DNA of 64,000 nucleotides from Saprospiraceae bacterium (GTDB taxonomy: Bacteria; Bacteroidota; Bacteroidia; Chitinophagales; Saprospiraceae). Within the stretch, counting starts at the first letter, position 1; every line of letters begins with the position of its first letter. The notes under the pieces are model-generated. The model was given only the letters and a program-made list of their open reading frames with translations. It did not search any database and was not told where the DNA came from. Both the position numbers and the translations under genes were made by a program. Shown here one piece after another: positions 19,879 to 28,595 of the stretch. The stretch is from NCBI GenBank assembly GCA_029251525.1, contig JAQXDE010000032.1, positions 186,001 to 250,000 on the forward strand, in the 5' to 3' direction.

Positions 19879-21057
19879 ATGAAATTCGAAACAAAAGCCA
19901 TTCGAATCCAAACTGAACGATCTCAACATCGAGAACATGGAACACCTATTTTTCCTACTTCTAGCTTTGTTTTCAATGATGCAGAACAAATGCGGTCTCT
20001 CTTTGCTGGTGAAGAAACAGGAAATATTTATAGCCGATTTACGAATCCAAGTGTTCGGGAATTTGAATTAAAAATAGCTGCACTTGAAGAAGTAGATGAT
20101 GCTTTTGCAACATCTACTGGAATGGCTGCCGTCTTCGCAGTTTTTATGACATTTTTGAAAAAAGGAGATCATGTTCTTGCTTCAAAAGCACTTTTTGGTT
20201 CAACCTATAATTTATTAAACAATAGATTATCGAACTGGGGAATCAAATTTGATTTTATCGACCCACAAACTCCTAAAGAATGGGAAGAAAAGGTTCAATC
20301 TAATACTAAAATGCTTTTTATAGAAACTCCTTCTAACCCAGGCTTGGAAATAATTGATTTGGAAAAAGCAGGACAATTTTCTAAAAACCATCAATTAATT
20401 TTTTGTGTAGACAATTGTTTTGCAACACCATACTTGCAGCAACCTACAAAATATGGTACGGATATCATTGTTCACTCTGCTACAAAGTTTATGGATGGAC
20501 AAGGTCGAGTAATGGGGGGTGCTATTGCAGGAAGTCAAGATTTAGTCGATGAGGTAAGAAGTTTTTGTCGAAGTACAGGACCTGCATTATCACCATTTAA
20601 TGCTTGGGTTCTTTCCAAAAGTCTAGAAACCCTTGCCGTAAGAATGGACAGACATTGTGAGAACGCAATCAGTTTAGCTAAATTTTTAGAAAGTCATCCA
20701 GAGGTATTAAAAGTAAATTATCCATTTTTGGAAAGTCATCCTTCTTATCAAGTCGCAATAAAACAAATGTCTCAAGGAGGTGGTTTAGTTACTTTTGAAG
20801 TTAAGGGTGGATTGAAACAAGGGATAGAGTTTTTGAATGCAATGGAGATGCTATCTTTAAGTGCTAATTTAGGAGATACTAGGACTATTGCTACTCATCC
20901 AGCATCAACAACACATGCTAAGGTTTCAGAAGAAGCACGCTTGGAAGTTGGAGTTACAAATAGTCTAATTCGAATTTCCGTTGGGTTAGAACATATAGAA
21001 GACATCATAGGTGATATTGATAATGCTTTAAATAAGAGCTCTCAACATTTCAATTAA
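19879..21057 (+). CDS. metZ: O-succinylhomoserine sulfhydrylase-type Cys/Met metabolism PLP enzyme
   Basis: This PLP enzyme of the Cys/Met metabolism family (392 aa) makes homocysteine directly from an activated homoserine and sulfide. Hallmarks are the N-terminal FETKAIRIQTERS, YSRFTNPSVREFE, the substrate-phosphate segment and the PLP lysine in HSATKF (Lys203), followed by GQGRVMGGAI. That last motif is typical of MetZ as opposed to cystathionine gamma-synthase. The gene immediately downstream (21-bp gap) is metX, so the pair forms the direct-sulfhydrylation methionine route. The choice of acetyl or succinyl donor is set by MetX and is not proven here. Confidence 0.92.
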   Translation: MKFETKAIRIQTERSQHREHGTPIFPTSSFVFNDAEQMRSLFAGEETGNIYSRFTNPSVREFELKIAALEEVDDAFATSTGMAAVFAVFMTFLKKGDHVLASKALFGSTYNLLNNRLSNWGIKFDFIDPQTPKEWEEKVQSNTKMLFIETPSNPGLEIIDLEKAGQFSKNHQLIFCVDNCFATPYLQQPTKYGTDIIVHSATKFMDGQGRVMGGAIAGSQDLVDEVRSFCRSTGPALSPFNAWVLSKSLETLAVRMDRHCENAISLAKFLESHPEVLKVNYPFLESHPSYQVAIKQMSQGGGLVTFEVKGGLKQGIEFLNAMEMLSLSANLGDTRTIATHPASTTHAKVSEEARLEVGVTNSLIRISVGLEHIEDIIGDIDNALNKSSQHFN

Positions 21058-21078
21058 TGTTTTTGTAAAAATTAAATA

Positions 21079-22143
21079 ATGCCCTCAACCATAAATTCAA
21101 GTTCCTACAAAATTCCAATCCCAATTGATGGATTGCAATTTTACCATCATAACGATACTTTTACATTAGAATCAGGAGGTTCTATTCCTGAATTAACCAT
21201 TAGTTATCACACATTTGGAAAACTGAATAAAAATAAAAATAATGTCATTTGGGTTTGTCATGCTCTTACTGCTAATTCAGATGTTTCTGACTGGTGGAAA
21301 AATATGTTTGGTTCAGGAAAAATATTGGATCCAAAAAAACATTTTATTGTTTGCGCCAACATTATAGGATCTTGTTACGGTTCAACCTGCCCCAGAAGTA
21401 TCTCATCAATTACACAAAAAGCATATGGAATAAATTTTCCTTTGATTACCATTCGAGACATTACTAAAGCACATAATTTGTTGCGGCAACATTTAGCAAT
21501 AAAAGAAATTTCACTTTGCATTGGCGGTTCATGTGGTGGCCATCAAGTTATGGAATTTGCTTACCTCATTCCTCAAAAAATTAAAAAAATTGCCTTATTG
21601 GTCACTAGTGCAAGAGAGACAGCCTGGGCTATTGCATCCCATGCTGCCCAGAGGTTAGCTATAAAAGCAGACTCCACCTGGCAGAATAATGATAATTTAG
21701 CTGGACAAAACGGATTAAAAGCGGCAAGAGGAATGGCATTACTCGGCTACCGGACTTTTAATTCCTACATTGACGCCCAAACTGATGATTCTGAAAAATT
21801 AGAAAATTTTAAAGCAGCTTCTTATATAAATTACCAAGGAAAAAAATTACAAAACCGTTTTTATGCACAATGCTATTTTTTATTGACTAAAACTTTAGAC
21901 ACCCATCATATTGGAAGAGGTCGAGGAGGAATAAGAGTTGCACTGAATGAATTAAAAATGCCAGCTTTTATTTTATCAATTGAATCTGATGTTCTTATTC
22001 CACCTGTTGAACAGCACCTCTTAGCAGAGCATATACCAAATGCTGATTTCATTTCATTAGATTCAACTTATGGGCATGATGGTTTTTTAGTCGAAGCAAG
22101 TACTATTAATGACTTACTTTTGGATTGGTTAGATAAATTTTAG
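21079..22143 (+). CDS. metX: Homoserine O-acyltransferase MetX
   Basis: This alpha/beta-hydrolase (354 aa) acylates homoserine with acetyl-CoA. The nucleophile elbow is GGSCGGHQ (Ser151), a variant of the usual GGSMGGMQ. The acid residue lies in SIESDVLIPP and the histidine in STYGHDGFLVE. The oxyanion and substrate segments HALTANSDVSDWW and IGSCYGSTCP are family hallmarks, and RGRGG occurs in the lid region. It follows metZ with a 21-bp gap and is surely co-transcribed. The ATG at 21079 begins a short N-terminal extension before the beta-sheet core. Cytosolic. Confidence 0.93.
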   Translation: MPSTINSSSYKIPIPIDGLQFYHHNDTFTLESGGSIPELTISYHTFGKLNKNKNNVIWVCHALTANSDVSDWWKNMFGSGKILDPKKHFIVCANIIGSCYGSTCPRSISSITQKAYGINFPLITIRDITKAHNLLRQHLAIKEISLCIGGSCGGHQVMEFAYLIPQKIKKIALLVTSARETAWAIASHAAQRLAIKADSTWQNNDNLAGQNGLKAARGMALLGYRTFNSYIDAQTDDSEKLENFKAASYINYQGKKLQNRFYAQCYFLLTKTLDTHHIGRGRGGIRVALNELKMPAFILSIESDVLIPPVEQHLLAEHIPNADFISLDSTYGHDGFLVEASTINDLLLDWLDKF

Positions 22144-22168
22144 TAATAAGTTAGGTGATTATTGACAA

Positions 22169-22747
22169 TTAAACATAACGTTGATCAAGACTATATTTAT
22201 CTGGATACTTAGGGCTTATGTTTTTATAAAACTCCATAACCTTTTTCATATCAGCTTCTAAATTATCAGTTGGATAAAGAACGCCACCCACACCTGCTAG
22301 TTTTTTTTCAAAGTCTAAGTAGCCAAAAGTAATCGGCACTTTTGCTATTTTTGCAACATAATAAAAACCTAATTTCCATTCCTTACTTAATGATCGAGTT
22401 CCTTCGGGAGCTATCACCATAGCAATTTGGTCAAATTCTTTAAAAAAATCTGCCATTTGTTCTATCTGACTTTTTCTTGGTTTACTAGGATCTTTCTTGC
22501 TTCTATCTATACCTAAGAACCCAAGGGGCTTAGTAATTAAGCCCATTGGAAATTTAGTCATGGTGTCTTTAACCGCAATTTTAGCAGGAATTCCTAGTAT
22601 TGCAAATACAACTCGAACCCATATTCCATCCCAATTAGAGGTATGGGGTGCAGCTATCATTACACTCCGAGATGATTCTTTTGGGAAATTTTCATCCACT
22701 TTCCAGCCAGCCAGCCAGAGCATTATTCGTGAAATAACTTTTAACAT
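22169..22747 (-). CDS. PlsC-type 1-acylglycerol-3-phosphate acyltransferase-like protein
   Basis: The 192-aa protein has the acyltransferase H-x4-D motif (HTSNWD, His35/Asp40) and the glycerol-phosphate-binding APEGTRS (residues 113-119). A hydrophobic N-terminus suggests membrane association. It is shorter than classical PlsC (about 240 aa) and belongs to the small 'lysophospholipid acyltransferase-like' branch, whose acceptor may be another lipid such as an aminolipid. It converges on metX with a 25-bp gap and no obvious terminator between them. Confidence 0.85.
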   Translation of the reverse strand: MLKVISRIMLWLAGWKVDENFPKESSRSVMIAAPHTSNWDGIWVRVVFAILGIPAKIAVKDTMTKFPMGLITKPLGFLGIDRSKKDPSKPRKSQIEQMADFFKEFDQIAMVIAPEGTRSLSKEWKLGFYYVAKIAKVPITFGYLDFEKKLAGVGGVLYPTDNLEADMKKVMEFYKNISPKYPDKYSLDQRYV

Positions 22748-22810
22748 AATGTAAATTTAATATTTTGCTGTCGATATGAAAGGAAAATGAATAGAATAGA
22801 TTCTTTCATC

Positions 22811-22857
22811 ATAAAGAAAAAACAAAAGAGGAGATGATAACACTACCATCTCCCCTC
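22811..22857 (-). terminator. Terminator of the FKBP gene
   Basis: On the minus strand GAGGGGAGATG pairs with CATCTCCTC, with one bulge, and is followed by TTTTGTTTTTTC. It is 80 bp below the FKBP stop codon. Confidence 0.7.
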
Positions 22858-22936
22858 ATAACCATTTGCAAATCAATGATTTACAAATTAATAAAACATA
22901 AATACAGATCAATAATATTTTGATCTTCAATTTCTA

Positions 22937-23635
22937 TTATTTAACTATTTCAATCAACTCAACAGTAAAAATCAATACTGAATTAGCTGGGATACTTCTT
23001 TGACCTCTTTTCCCATAAGCCAATTCAGAGGGTATAAAAAACTCAAACTTACCCCCAGTATTCATTAATTGCAATCCTTCTGTCCACCCTTTAATAACTT
23101 GACTCAATCCAAACTCGGCTGGTTTCCCACGTTTGTATGAACTATCGAAAATAGTTCCATCCAATAATTTTCCTTCATAATGCACTTTAACTTTGTCAGT
23201 TGCTAGTGGTTTGGCCCCTATTCCCTGCGTGATAACTTTATATTGCAAACCACTTGGAGTTGCTCCTACTCCATCTTTAGTCTTATTCTCGTTTAGAAAT
23301 TTCATCCCCATCTCGGCATTAACAACCCCTTGAGCCTCTGCTTTCTTCTTCTCATCTCTCTGCCTTTTTTGTTGATTTCTCTTCATTAAAAACTGTGCTT
23401 CCTCTTCTGTAATTCTCTGATTACCTCCAAACTGATCATCTATTCCTCTTTTAAGTATTTCTTTACTTACTTTCAAATCTTTCATCTGATTACCAATCAA
23501 AAATCCATAAGCGTAAGCAACAGAATCTTGAAAGGTCTTTAACTGAGGAGCCTTTTCGTTATTTTGTGCAAAAGTATTTTTGCAAAAACTAACTAAGAAT
23601 AAAAGGGTCATGAATATGCAAACTAATTTTTTCAT
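22937..23635 (-). CDS. FKBP-type peptidyl-prolyl isomerase, exported
   Basis: The 232-aa protein starts with a signal peptide (1-24, NTFAQ). An FKBP_N dimerisation segment follows (about 30-120), with [16 protein letters not shown]. The FKBP_C catalytic domain (about 140-232) has [18 protein letters not shown], the [10 protein letters not shown]-like [16 protein letters not shown] and the [10 protein letters not shown] core. This is the Mip/FkpA architecture: a periplasmic folding catalyst for envelope proteins. The residues of the proline-binding pocket are conserved. It is monocistronic with its own terminator. Confidence 0.95.
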   Translation of the reverse strand: MKKLVCIFMTLLFLVSFCKNTFAQNNEKAPQLKTFQDSVAYAYGFLIGNQMKDLKVSKEILKRGIDDQFGGNQRITEEEAQFLMKRNQQKRQRDEKKKAEAQGVVNAEMGMKFLNENKTKDGVGATPSGLQYKVITQGIGAKPLATDKVKVHYEGKLLDGTIFDSSYKRGKPAEFGLSQVIKGWTEGLQLMNTGGKFEFFIPSELAYGKRGQRSIPANSVLIFTVELIEIVK

Positions 23636-23777
23636 TTTAATTATTTTTTTGAAAATATAACTTGTGTTTTAAAGAATACAAAAATAGTTTTTTTAGGTTT
23701 GAAAAAAACTAAACGCACCGTTAATTAAAATTATTTTTTATAAAAATACTAGCTACTAAAAACTTGGCTATAATTTT

Positions 23778-23809
23778 TATTAATTCAGAAGAGTTCTTCT
23801 GAATTAATA
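23778..23809. repeat. Perfect 15-bp inverted repeat with 2-bp spacer
   Basis: TATTAATTCAGAAGA, GT, TCTTCTGAATTAATA is a perfect dyad lying between the divergently transcribed FKBP gene and the lipoprotein gene. Neither side has a T tract directly adjoining, so it looks more like an operator or cruciform than a terminator. Confidence 0.75.
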
Positions 23810-23969
23810 CTATTGACAAACTTTTTTATTCATTATTTTGACTTATTATAATCAACTATGTTTTGCAACAGAACAAATATTCTATTATTTAAAATCATAA
23901 TTAAATTGTATTATTAAGCTATTAGATGTGAAATTGCTAACCGATTTGAAAACTTTCAAAAGTTAAAAA

Positions 23970-24794
23970 ATGATCCATAAAAATAATTCTTTCTTTTCCA
24001 TGACTGGTAAATCTATATACTTTTTTACTTTTTACCTTTTGTTAATTATTACTTTGAATAGTTGCCAAACTACATTAAGCCAAGGAAACGATTCACCATT
24101 AAAAAAAATTAAAAAAGATAAAGTAAAAGTGCTACTTGAAAAGACGTTTAAAAAAACAGGAGGGTTAGAAAACTGGACTAGTAAGAAATCAATAAAATTT
24201 AAAAAATATTTCGCTCTTTTTGATTCTCTTGGAAATGAAGAAATGGCGGTCAATCAGGTTCATGATTATAATTATTCCGCAGGTGAAAAAATTAAAATTC
24301 AATGGATTAAAGAAAATGAAAATCATCTTTTACAATCCGAGGATGGCAAAATTACTAAAACCATTAATAATCAATCTGATTTATCTTCAAATCCGACTTC
24401 ATTAAAAAACTCAGTTTTGAGTTCCACTTTTGTGGTCAATATTCCTTTCAATTTAATAGACGAGGGAATTGAATTTGCACATGAAGGAATTGATACTTTG
24501 GATGACGGTATAATTGTGGAGGTATTACGTGCTAACTTTAACCCTGAAGTTTATAACAATCATTCTACAAAAGATACGTGGTGGTTTTATTTCGACAAAA
24601 AGGAATATCACTTGGTCGGTTATATGGTCAAACATGCCGACCACCTTAGTTATGTAAGAAATTTAAGTTTTACTGAAGTAGATGGGTTTACTTTTCCTTT
24701 AACAAGAAAAAGTTGGCGAGTGAATATCGATCGAGAAATTTTATTTTTGCGAGCTGAATATGAATATTCAAATTACGAATTTATAAAAAAATAA
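23970..24794 (+). CDS. Hypothetical lipoprotein, 274 aa
   Basis: The frame opens at 23970, but a better start is the ATG at 24000. That start gives a 21-residue lipoprotein signal peptide with lipobox LNSC (Cys32 of the long form). The mature part is a mixed alpha/beta protein without a motif I can name with confidence. It contains FKKTGGLENWTSKKSI near the N-terminus and DTWWFYFDKKEYHLVGYMV later, the style of Bacteroidota DUF6503/outer-membrane lipoprotein-sorting-like proteins that form lipid-binding half-barrels. That likeness is tentative. The VOC-family gene follows after 60 bp in the same direction, so they may form an operon. Confidence 0.75.
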   Translation: MIHKNNSFFSMTGKSIYFFTFYLLLIITLNSCQTTLSQGNDSPLKKIKKDKVKVLLEKTFKKTGGLENWTSKKSIKFKKYFALFDSLGNEEMAVNQVHDYNYSAGEKIKIQWIKENENHLLQSEDGKITKTINNQSDLSSNPTSLKNSVLSSTFVVNIPFNLIDEGIEFAHEGIDTLDDGIIVEVLRANFNPEVYNNHSTKDTWWFYFDKKEYHLVGYMVKHADHLSYVRNLSFTEVDGFTFPLTRKSWRVNIDREILFLRAEYEYSNYEFIKK

Positions 24795-24854
24795 TTATAA
24801 AAAATTCAAACTAAAATATTTTTCAGGAGCTCCATACATTTAAAATAAAAATAT

Positions 24855-25544
24855 ATGAACACCTTTCTGCAAACACCAACAAATAACCTTAGACACAGTC
24901 TAGATTTTTATAAAAAATTAAATTTTAAAATATTATCCTCAGAAAGTCCAGCATTAGTAACTGATGGCAAGGCAATAATCGAAATAAATCCTGACCGGTT
25001 TGCTCGAGCAGGTATAAAATTTTATAAAAACAATTGGAGTACCAAAATTGAACTACTTAAAAAATTAACCAAAGTCTCAACAATCGACAATGGTTATCTA
25101 CTGAGTGACAATAGTGGTGTTTGGATTTATCTTTTGGAATCTAATTCTTCCATAAAATTTAATTTAGATGGAATAAAAAATTCTACACTAGGAAATTTTA
25201 CTGGATTAAGCATAGAAACTACTGATATTCAAAAATCAATTGAAGTATGGGAAATTCTAGGTTTTTCTAAAACAATGGGTTCAGTTGATTTAGGCTGGAT
25301 AGCTTATGAAAATAATGATAAAATGAATGTAAATTTCATGCAACCCAATAGTTGTCCTCATTTATTTTTCAATCCATCAATGACATACTTTAATGGAAAA
25401 AATAACCTTTCGATTATTGCAAAAATTCGAGAAGCAGGTATTCCAATCACCGAGGAAATTACTCATTTTAACAAAGAAAACATTGTTGATAATATTATTA
25501 TTCGTGACCCAGGAGGCTACGGTTTTTTCATCTTCAGTGATTAA
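24855..25544 (+). CDS. VOC (glyoxalase/bleomycin-resistance fold) family protein
   Basis: The 229-aa protein contains two betaalphabetabetabeta modules. The first runs from residue 1 to about 105 (LRHSLDFYKKLNFKILS) and the second from about 115 to 229 (IQKSIEVWEILGFSKTMGS ending in RDPGGYGFFIFSD, the usual C-terminal strand). Metal ligands are not obvious, so it may be a binding protein rather than an enzyme. There is no signal peptide. It follows the lipoprotein gene by 60 bp. Substrate unknown. Confidence 0.82.
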   Translation: MNTFLQTPTNNLRHSLDFYKKLNFKILSSESPALVTDGKAIIEINPDRFARAGIKFYKNNWSTKIELLKKLTKVSTIDNGYLLSDNSGVWIYLLESNSSIKFNLDGIKNSTLGNFTGLSIETTDIQKSIEVWEILGFSKTMGSVDLGWIAYENNDKMNVNFMQPNSCPHLFFNPSMTYFNGKNNLSIIAKIREAGIPITEEITHFNKENIVDNIIIRDPGGYGFFIFSD

Positions 25545-26088
25545 TATAATTTAAAATGAAAATAATTTTTGGTGAAAAAAGTATCCCAAATAGAATTTCA
25601 AGTTATATACTCCATTTCAAAAAATTCAAATGTTATAAAATCAATTTAATTTGCCAAATCTCTTTAACGTTAATTAGATCTTCATTTAATATCAAAATTT
25701 AAACAAAAGCATAAAAGGAAAGACGAAAGATAATATATGGCAAAACTGGATATTTTAGGTTAAGATTTCATTTGGACAAATACACTCAAAAAAATGGAGA
25801 TTCACAATTAATTACTCCGTCTCACATAAAGAGAATTGTTAATCTAAACAATCAAATTATCAATTTAGCCTTGATAAAAATGATTGTAAATTAGAGCAGG
25901 TAGTTATGTTAATTATTAAACAATTGTTGTTCCTCTCCTCCCCTAAATCTAAAAATAAATAAAGAGGAATTGTTCATATTAGATTCTAATAAAATTATCC
26001 GAAGGAATGAAATTACTAGCGACTCAAAAAAATATTGATAGAATTACTATTGAACAATCAAGCGACAGAAATCTAAAATCAAAATTAA
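25545..26088. other. 544-bp intergenic region
   Basis: No intact gene is present. A short plus-strand stretch near 25735-25860 reads MAKLDILG, then in another frame RFHLDKYTQKNGDSQLITP. This faintly resembles the N-terminal arm of tyrosine recombinases, but it is too short to call. Confidence 0.3.
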
Positions 26089-26574
26089 ATGCTAGAAAAA
26101 ATAATAAAATTAGGCGACCCAAGACTCTATAAAGTTTGTGATAATGTTGCACCGAATGAAGTAACCACCCTTTTACCTCAAATTGAAAACTTACATCAAT
26201 TGGTTTTGAATTTCAGGAAAATATATGGTTCAGGTCGAGCGATTGCTGCTCCTCAAATTGGTCTGATGAAAAGAATTATTTGCCTTAACACCCCTCAAAA
26301 AAAGCAAACGATTATCAATCCAACATTAACAAACCTGAGTGAAGAAATGATGGAGTTATGGGATGATTGTATGTCCTTCCCTAATTTGCATGTTCGAGTC
26401 AAAAGACATTTTTCATGTACAATGAATTTTGTTGATGAAAATTGGGAAGCACAAAGTTGGTTTTTAGAAAATGAACTTTCTGAATTGATGCAGCATGAAT
26501 TTGATCATTTAAATGGAATACTAGCGACACAACGAGCGATAAATAATACATCATTTAAATATGTAAGTGTTTGA
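26089..26574 (+). CDS. def: Divergent peptide deformylase
   Basis: Peptide deformylase removes the formyl group from nascent N-termini with a metal held by one Cys and two His. All three ligands are present: Cys94 in DDCMS, and His136 and His140 in QHEFDH with catalytic Glu137. Motif 1 reads GRAIAAPQIG (second glycine replaced by alanine), and motif 2 is DDCMS in place of EGCLS. At 161 aa it is slightly short. These changes suggest a secondary deformylase paralogue rather than the housekeeping enzyme, which would be elsewhere in the genome. No fmt partner is adjacent. Confidence 0.85.
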   Translation: MLEKIIKLGDPRLYKVCDNVAPNEVTTLLPQIENLHQLVLNFRKIYGSGRAIAAPQIGLMKRIICLNTPQKKQTIINPTLTNLSEEMMELWDDCMSFPNLHVRVKRHFSCTMNFVDENWEAQSWFLENELSELMQHEFDHLNGILATQRAINNTSFKYVSV

Positions 26575-26640
26575 TCTCCGTGAGTTTTAATTGTTATTAT
26601 TTCCAATAAAATTCTAGTTAAAAATGTTAACAAAATAAAT

Positions 26641-26648
26641 TAATTTTG
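26641..26648 (+). promoter_or_regulatory. TAnnTTTG -7 box
   Basis: TAATTTTG matches the Bacteroidota -7 consensus and lies 121 bp before the ATG at 26769, implying a leader of about 115 nt. There is no clear -33 TTG. Confidence 0.4.
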
Positions 26649-26768
26649 CAATTCAAGTTAACGTGTGGTTAAACGACAAAAAAGGTTTGCTTTTAATTTC
26701 CACACTAATTATTTTTACACAAAGAGAAAACACCTTACAAATACTAAAACAAATTTAACATACTACAA

Positions 26769-27311
26769 ATGAGATTATTTTTCATCATACTTACCTCTAT
26801 TTGCACCTTTTCAATTGGCGCTTTTGCCCAGAGTTCTAATTTTAAAAAGAACACATTAAAATATGGTTATGGATCTTCTTTTCATAAAAATGGAATGTTG
26901 GGAAATTATCAATATGGTGAATACACCCGATTTCTTGGTAAACGATTGGCAGTGAGTGTATTAGCAGGTTCTATAAAAGCTGACAATACCAATGAAAACG
27001 GAGCTATTGACTTATCTTACGAAGCTTGGAAAGGAGACCTGAATTTGTTTTTATTACCAATTAATAATTCCATTAATAGTTTTAAGATCGGAGGAGGAGG
27101 AAGTTATTGGATAGGAGAATTTAAATCAAGAGATAGTATAGAAGTAGATTTCATAATCGAGGAGGACAACAATTATGGCTGGAATATAGCTGCTGAATAT
27201 GAAATTTATATCGCAAATACAGTAGTCATTGGAGCTAGAGCAGCTTTTACTCAATCAATAGATGGAGAATATTATTATTTTTTCGGGTTGAATGGAGGAT
27301 TTAAATTTTAA
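26769..27311 (+). CDS. Small outer-membrane beta-barrel-like protein
   Basis: The 180-aa product has a signal peptide (1-20, GAFAQ). Alternating hydrophobic/polar strands follow, ending in a terminal phenylalanine (GLNGGFKF), the usual closing signal for an outer-membrane barrel. Its size suggests eight strands, like OmpW or OMP_b-brl proteins. No enzymatic motif is visible. It converges on the porP gene and shares a very strong bidirectional terminator with it. Function unknown. Confidence 0.78.
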   Translation: MRLFFIILTSICTFSIGAFAQSSNFKKNTLKYGYGSSFHKNGMLGNYQYGEYTRFLGKRLAVSVLAGSIKADNTNENGAIDLSYEAWKGDLNLFLLPINNSINSFKIGGGGSYWIGEFKSRDSIEVDFIIEEDNNYGWNIAAEYEIYIANTVVIGARAAFTQSIDGEYYYFFGLNGGFKF

Positions 27312-27330
27312 AATTAAATACGAAATTTTC

Positions 27331-27375
27331 GATAAATAAAGCGAAATGGAGTTGTTCCGTTTCGCTTTATTTATC
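27331..27375. terminator. Bidirectional terminator with 20-bp stem
   Basis: GATAAATAAAGCGAAATGGA pairs fully (one G-U wobble) with TTCCGTTTCGCTTTATTTATC around a GTTG loop. It sits between two convergent genes. Confidence 0.9.
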
Positions 27376-27388
27376 AAAGTAAATTACT

Positions 27389-28444
27389 TCAGAATTTCGG
27401 ACAATTTACTTTGTATTTAGTTTTACTTGGTTGAACATAAATCAAGGAAACTTCGATAGATCCTCTCGACTGAGAGGCTGTCTTTAAACTTGAAGTATTC
27501 ACGTCATAACTTAATCCAAGATTAATCCTTTCCAATTCTAAAATTGTACTAAATATCAGTGCATCAGTATGTCCACCATCAATAGTTTTAGAAATTCTAT
27601 TCCAAAGTCCAGCACGAATCGCTACTTCTCTCCAATCATGATTACTATATCTGAAATTCAATCCAAAATTAGTTTGAAAGGAAGGCCCTTGACTCATTAC
27701 CAAAATAGCTGGTAAAATACTTAATTCGCGATTTAAAGGAATTTCTGCACCAGCATGCCCGGTTAATCTCATGTAAAGAGTTTCTCCAGGTCCTTGTTCG
27801 TAAAGGGTTATTTGAGCTGGAGCGATATGATTTAAAGCACCGCCAACATAAACACTTTTATTTTCATCTAGTCGAGCATACCACATTAATCCTGCATTAA
27901 AATCTAAAAATATATCAGTAGAGGCGGTTAAGTTAGCTTCCTGATTATCAATGGTAGTATTAATCGAAACCGTTGGTTGATCAAACTGAGCGGAAAACCA
28001 AAGTCTTGTAGGATCAATCCTATTTTGCCCAAAACCAACTTGAGCACCAGCTATTAAATATTGACTTTGGGTACTATATTTACTTCCTCCAACTTGCTTC
28101 ATATAGGAAGTACTTAAGCTACCTCGATATTGACCATATCCAGCTACTCCCGACTGATCTTGCATAGCTGTAACACCAACAGAGAGATAATCACTATTAA
28201 CAATTCTAAATCTTTTCTCAAAACCAGCACTTATTGTTCGAAATGGATGAATATCTAAAATACTATTATACTGTTCTCTATAATTAACTACAGCTCTAAA
28301 ATCCCCTTCAAAAACCCCAGTCATTGCAGGGTTCAGATTCATAGGAGAAGCATAAAATTGAGAAAACTGCATGTCTTGGGCGAAAACTTGTTGAGACATC
28401 ATGATGAATAATACAACTAAAAGTTGTGTAAATCTTTTTTGCAT
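27389..28444 (-). CDS. PorP/SprF family type IX secretion membrane protein
   Basis: The start is placed at the ATG at 28444 because it gives a clean signal peptide (MQKRFTQLL... ending VFAQ, about 22 residues). An upstream in-frame ATG at 28519 would add 25 residues ahead of it. The mature N-terminus DMQFSQFYASPMNLNPAMTG is the PorP/SprF signature, followed by a barrel domain of about 320 residues. SprF-type proteins are outer-membrane partners that allow export and surface anchoring of SprB-type adhesins through the T9SS. Here the gene lies 151 bp downstream of just such an adhesin on the same strand, so they are a functional pair. Confidence 0.93.
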   Translation of the reverse strand: MQKRFTQLLVVLFIMMSQQVFAQDMQFSQFYASPMNLNPAMTGVFEGDFRAVVNYREQYNSILDIHPFRTISAGFEKRFRIVNSDYLSVGVTAMQDQSGVAGYGQYRGSLSTSYMKQVGGSKYSTQSQYLIAGAQVGFGQNRIDPTRLWFSAQFDQPTVSINTTIDNQEANLTASTDIFLDFNAGLMWYARLDENKSVYVGGALNHIAPAQITLYEQGPGETLYMRLTGHAGAEIPLNRELSILPAILVMSQGPSFQTNFGLNFRYSNHDWREVAIRAGLWNRISKTIDGGHTDALIFSTILELERINLGLSYDVNTSSLKTASQSRGSIEVSLIYVQPSKTKYKVNCPKF

Positions 28445-28595
28445 AGTGATTATTGTTTTCAAATTTTGACAAATTAAGATTGGGAGTTTATAAATAGAAA
28501 CCAACTGTTGCATTGTCAATTATTCCTTTAAAATATTTCAATTAAAACTTCTTTTTAAAGGAATCTTAAGTTTTGTATTTATTTTGCTAAATTTT

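Noticed and set aside
25735-25860. Possible relic of a tyrosine recombinase arm domain
   Set aside because: Only about 30 residues in two frames with weak likeness; no catalytic region, attachment site or other mobile-element trace nearby.
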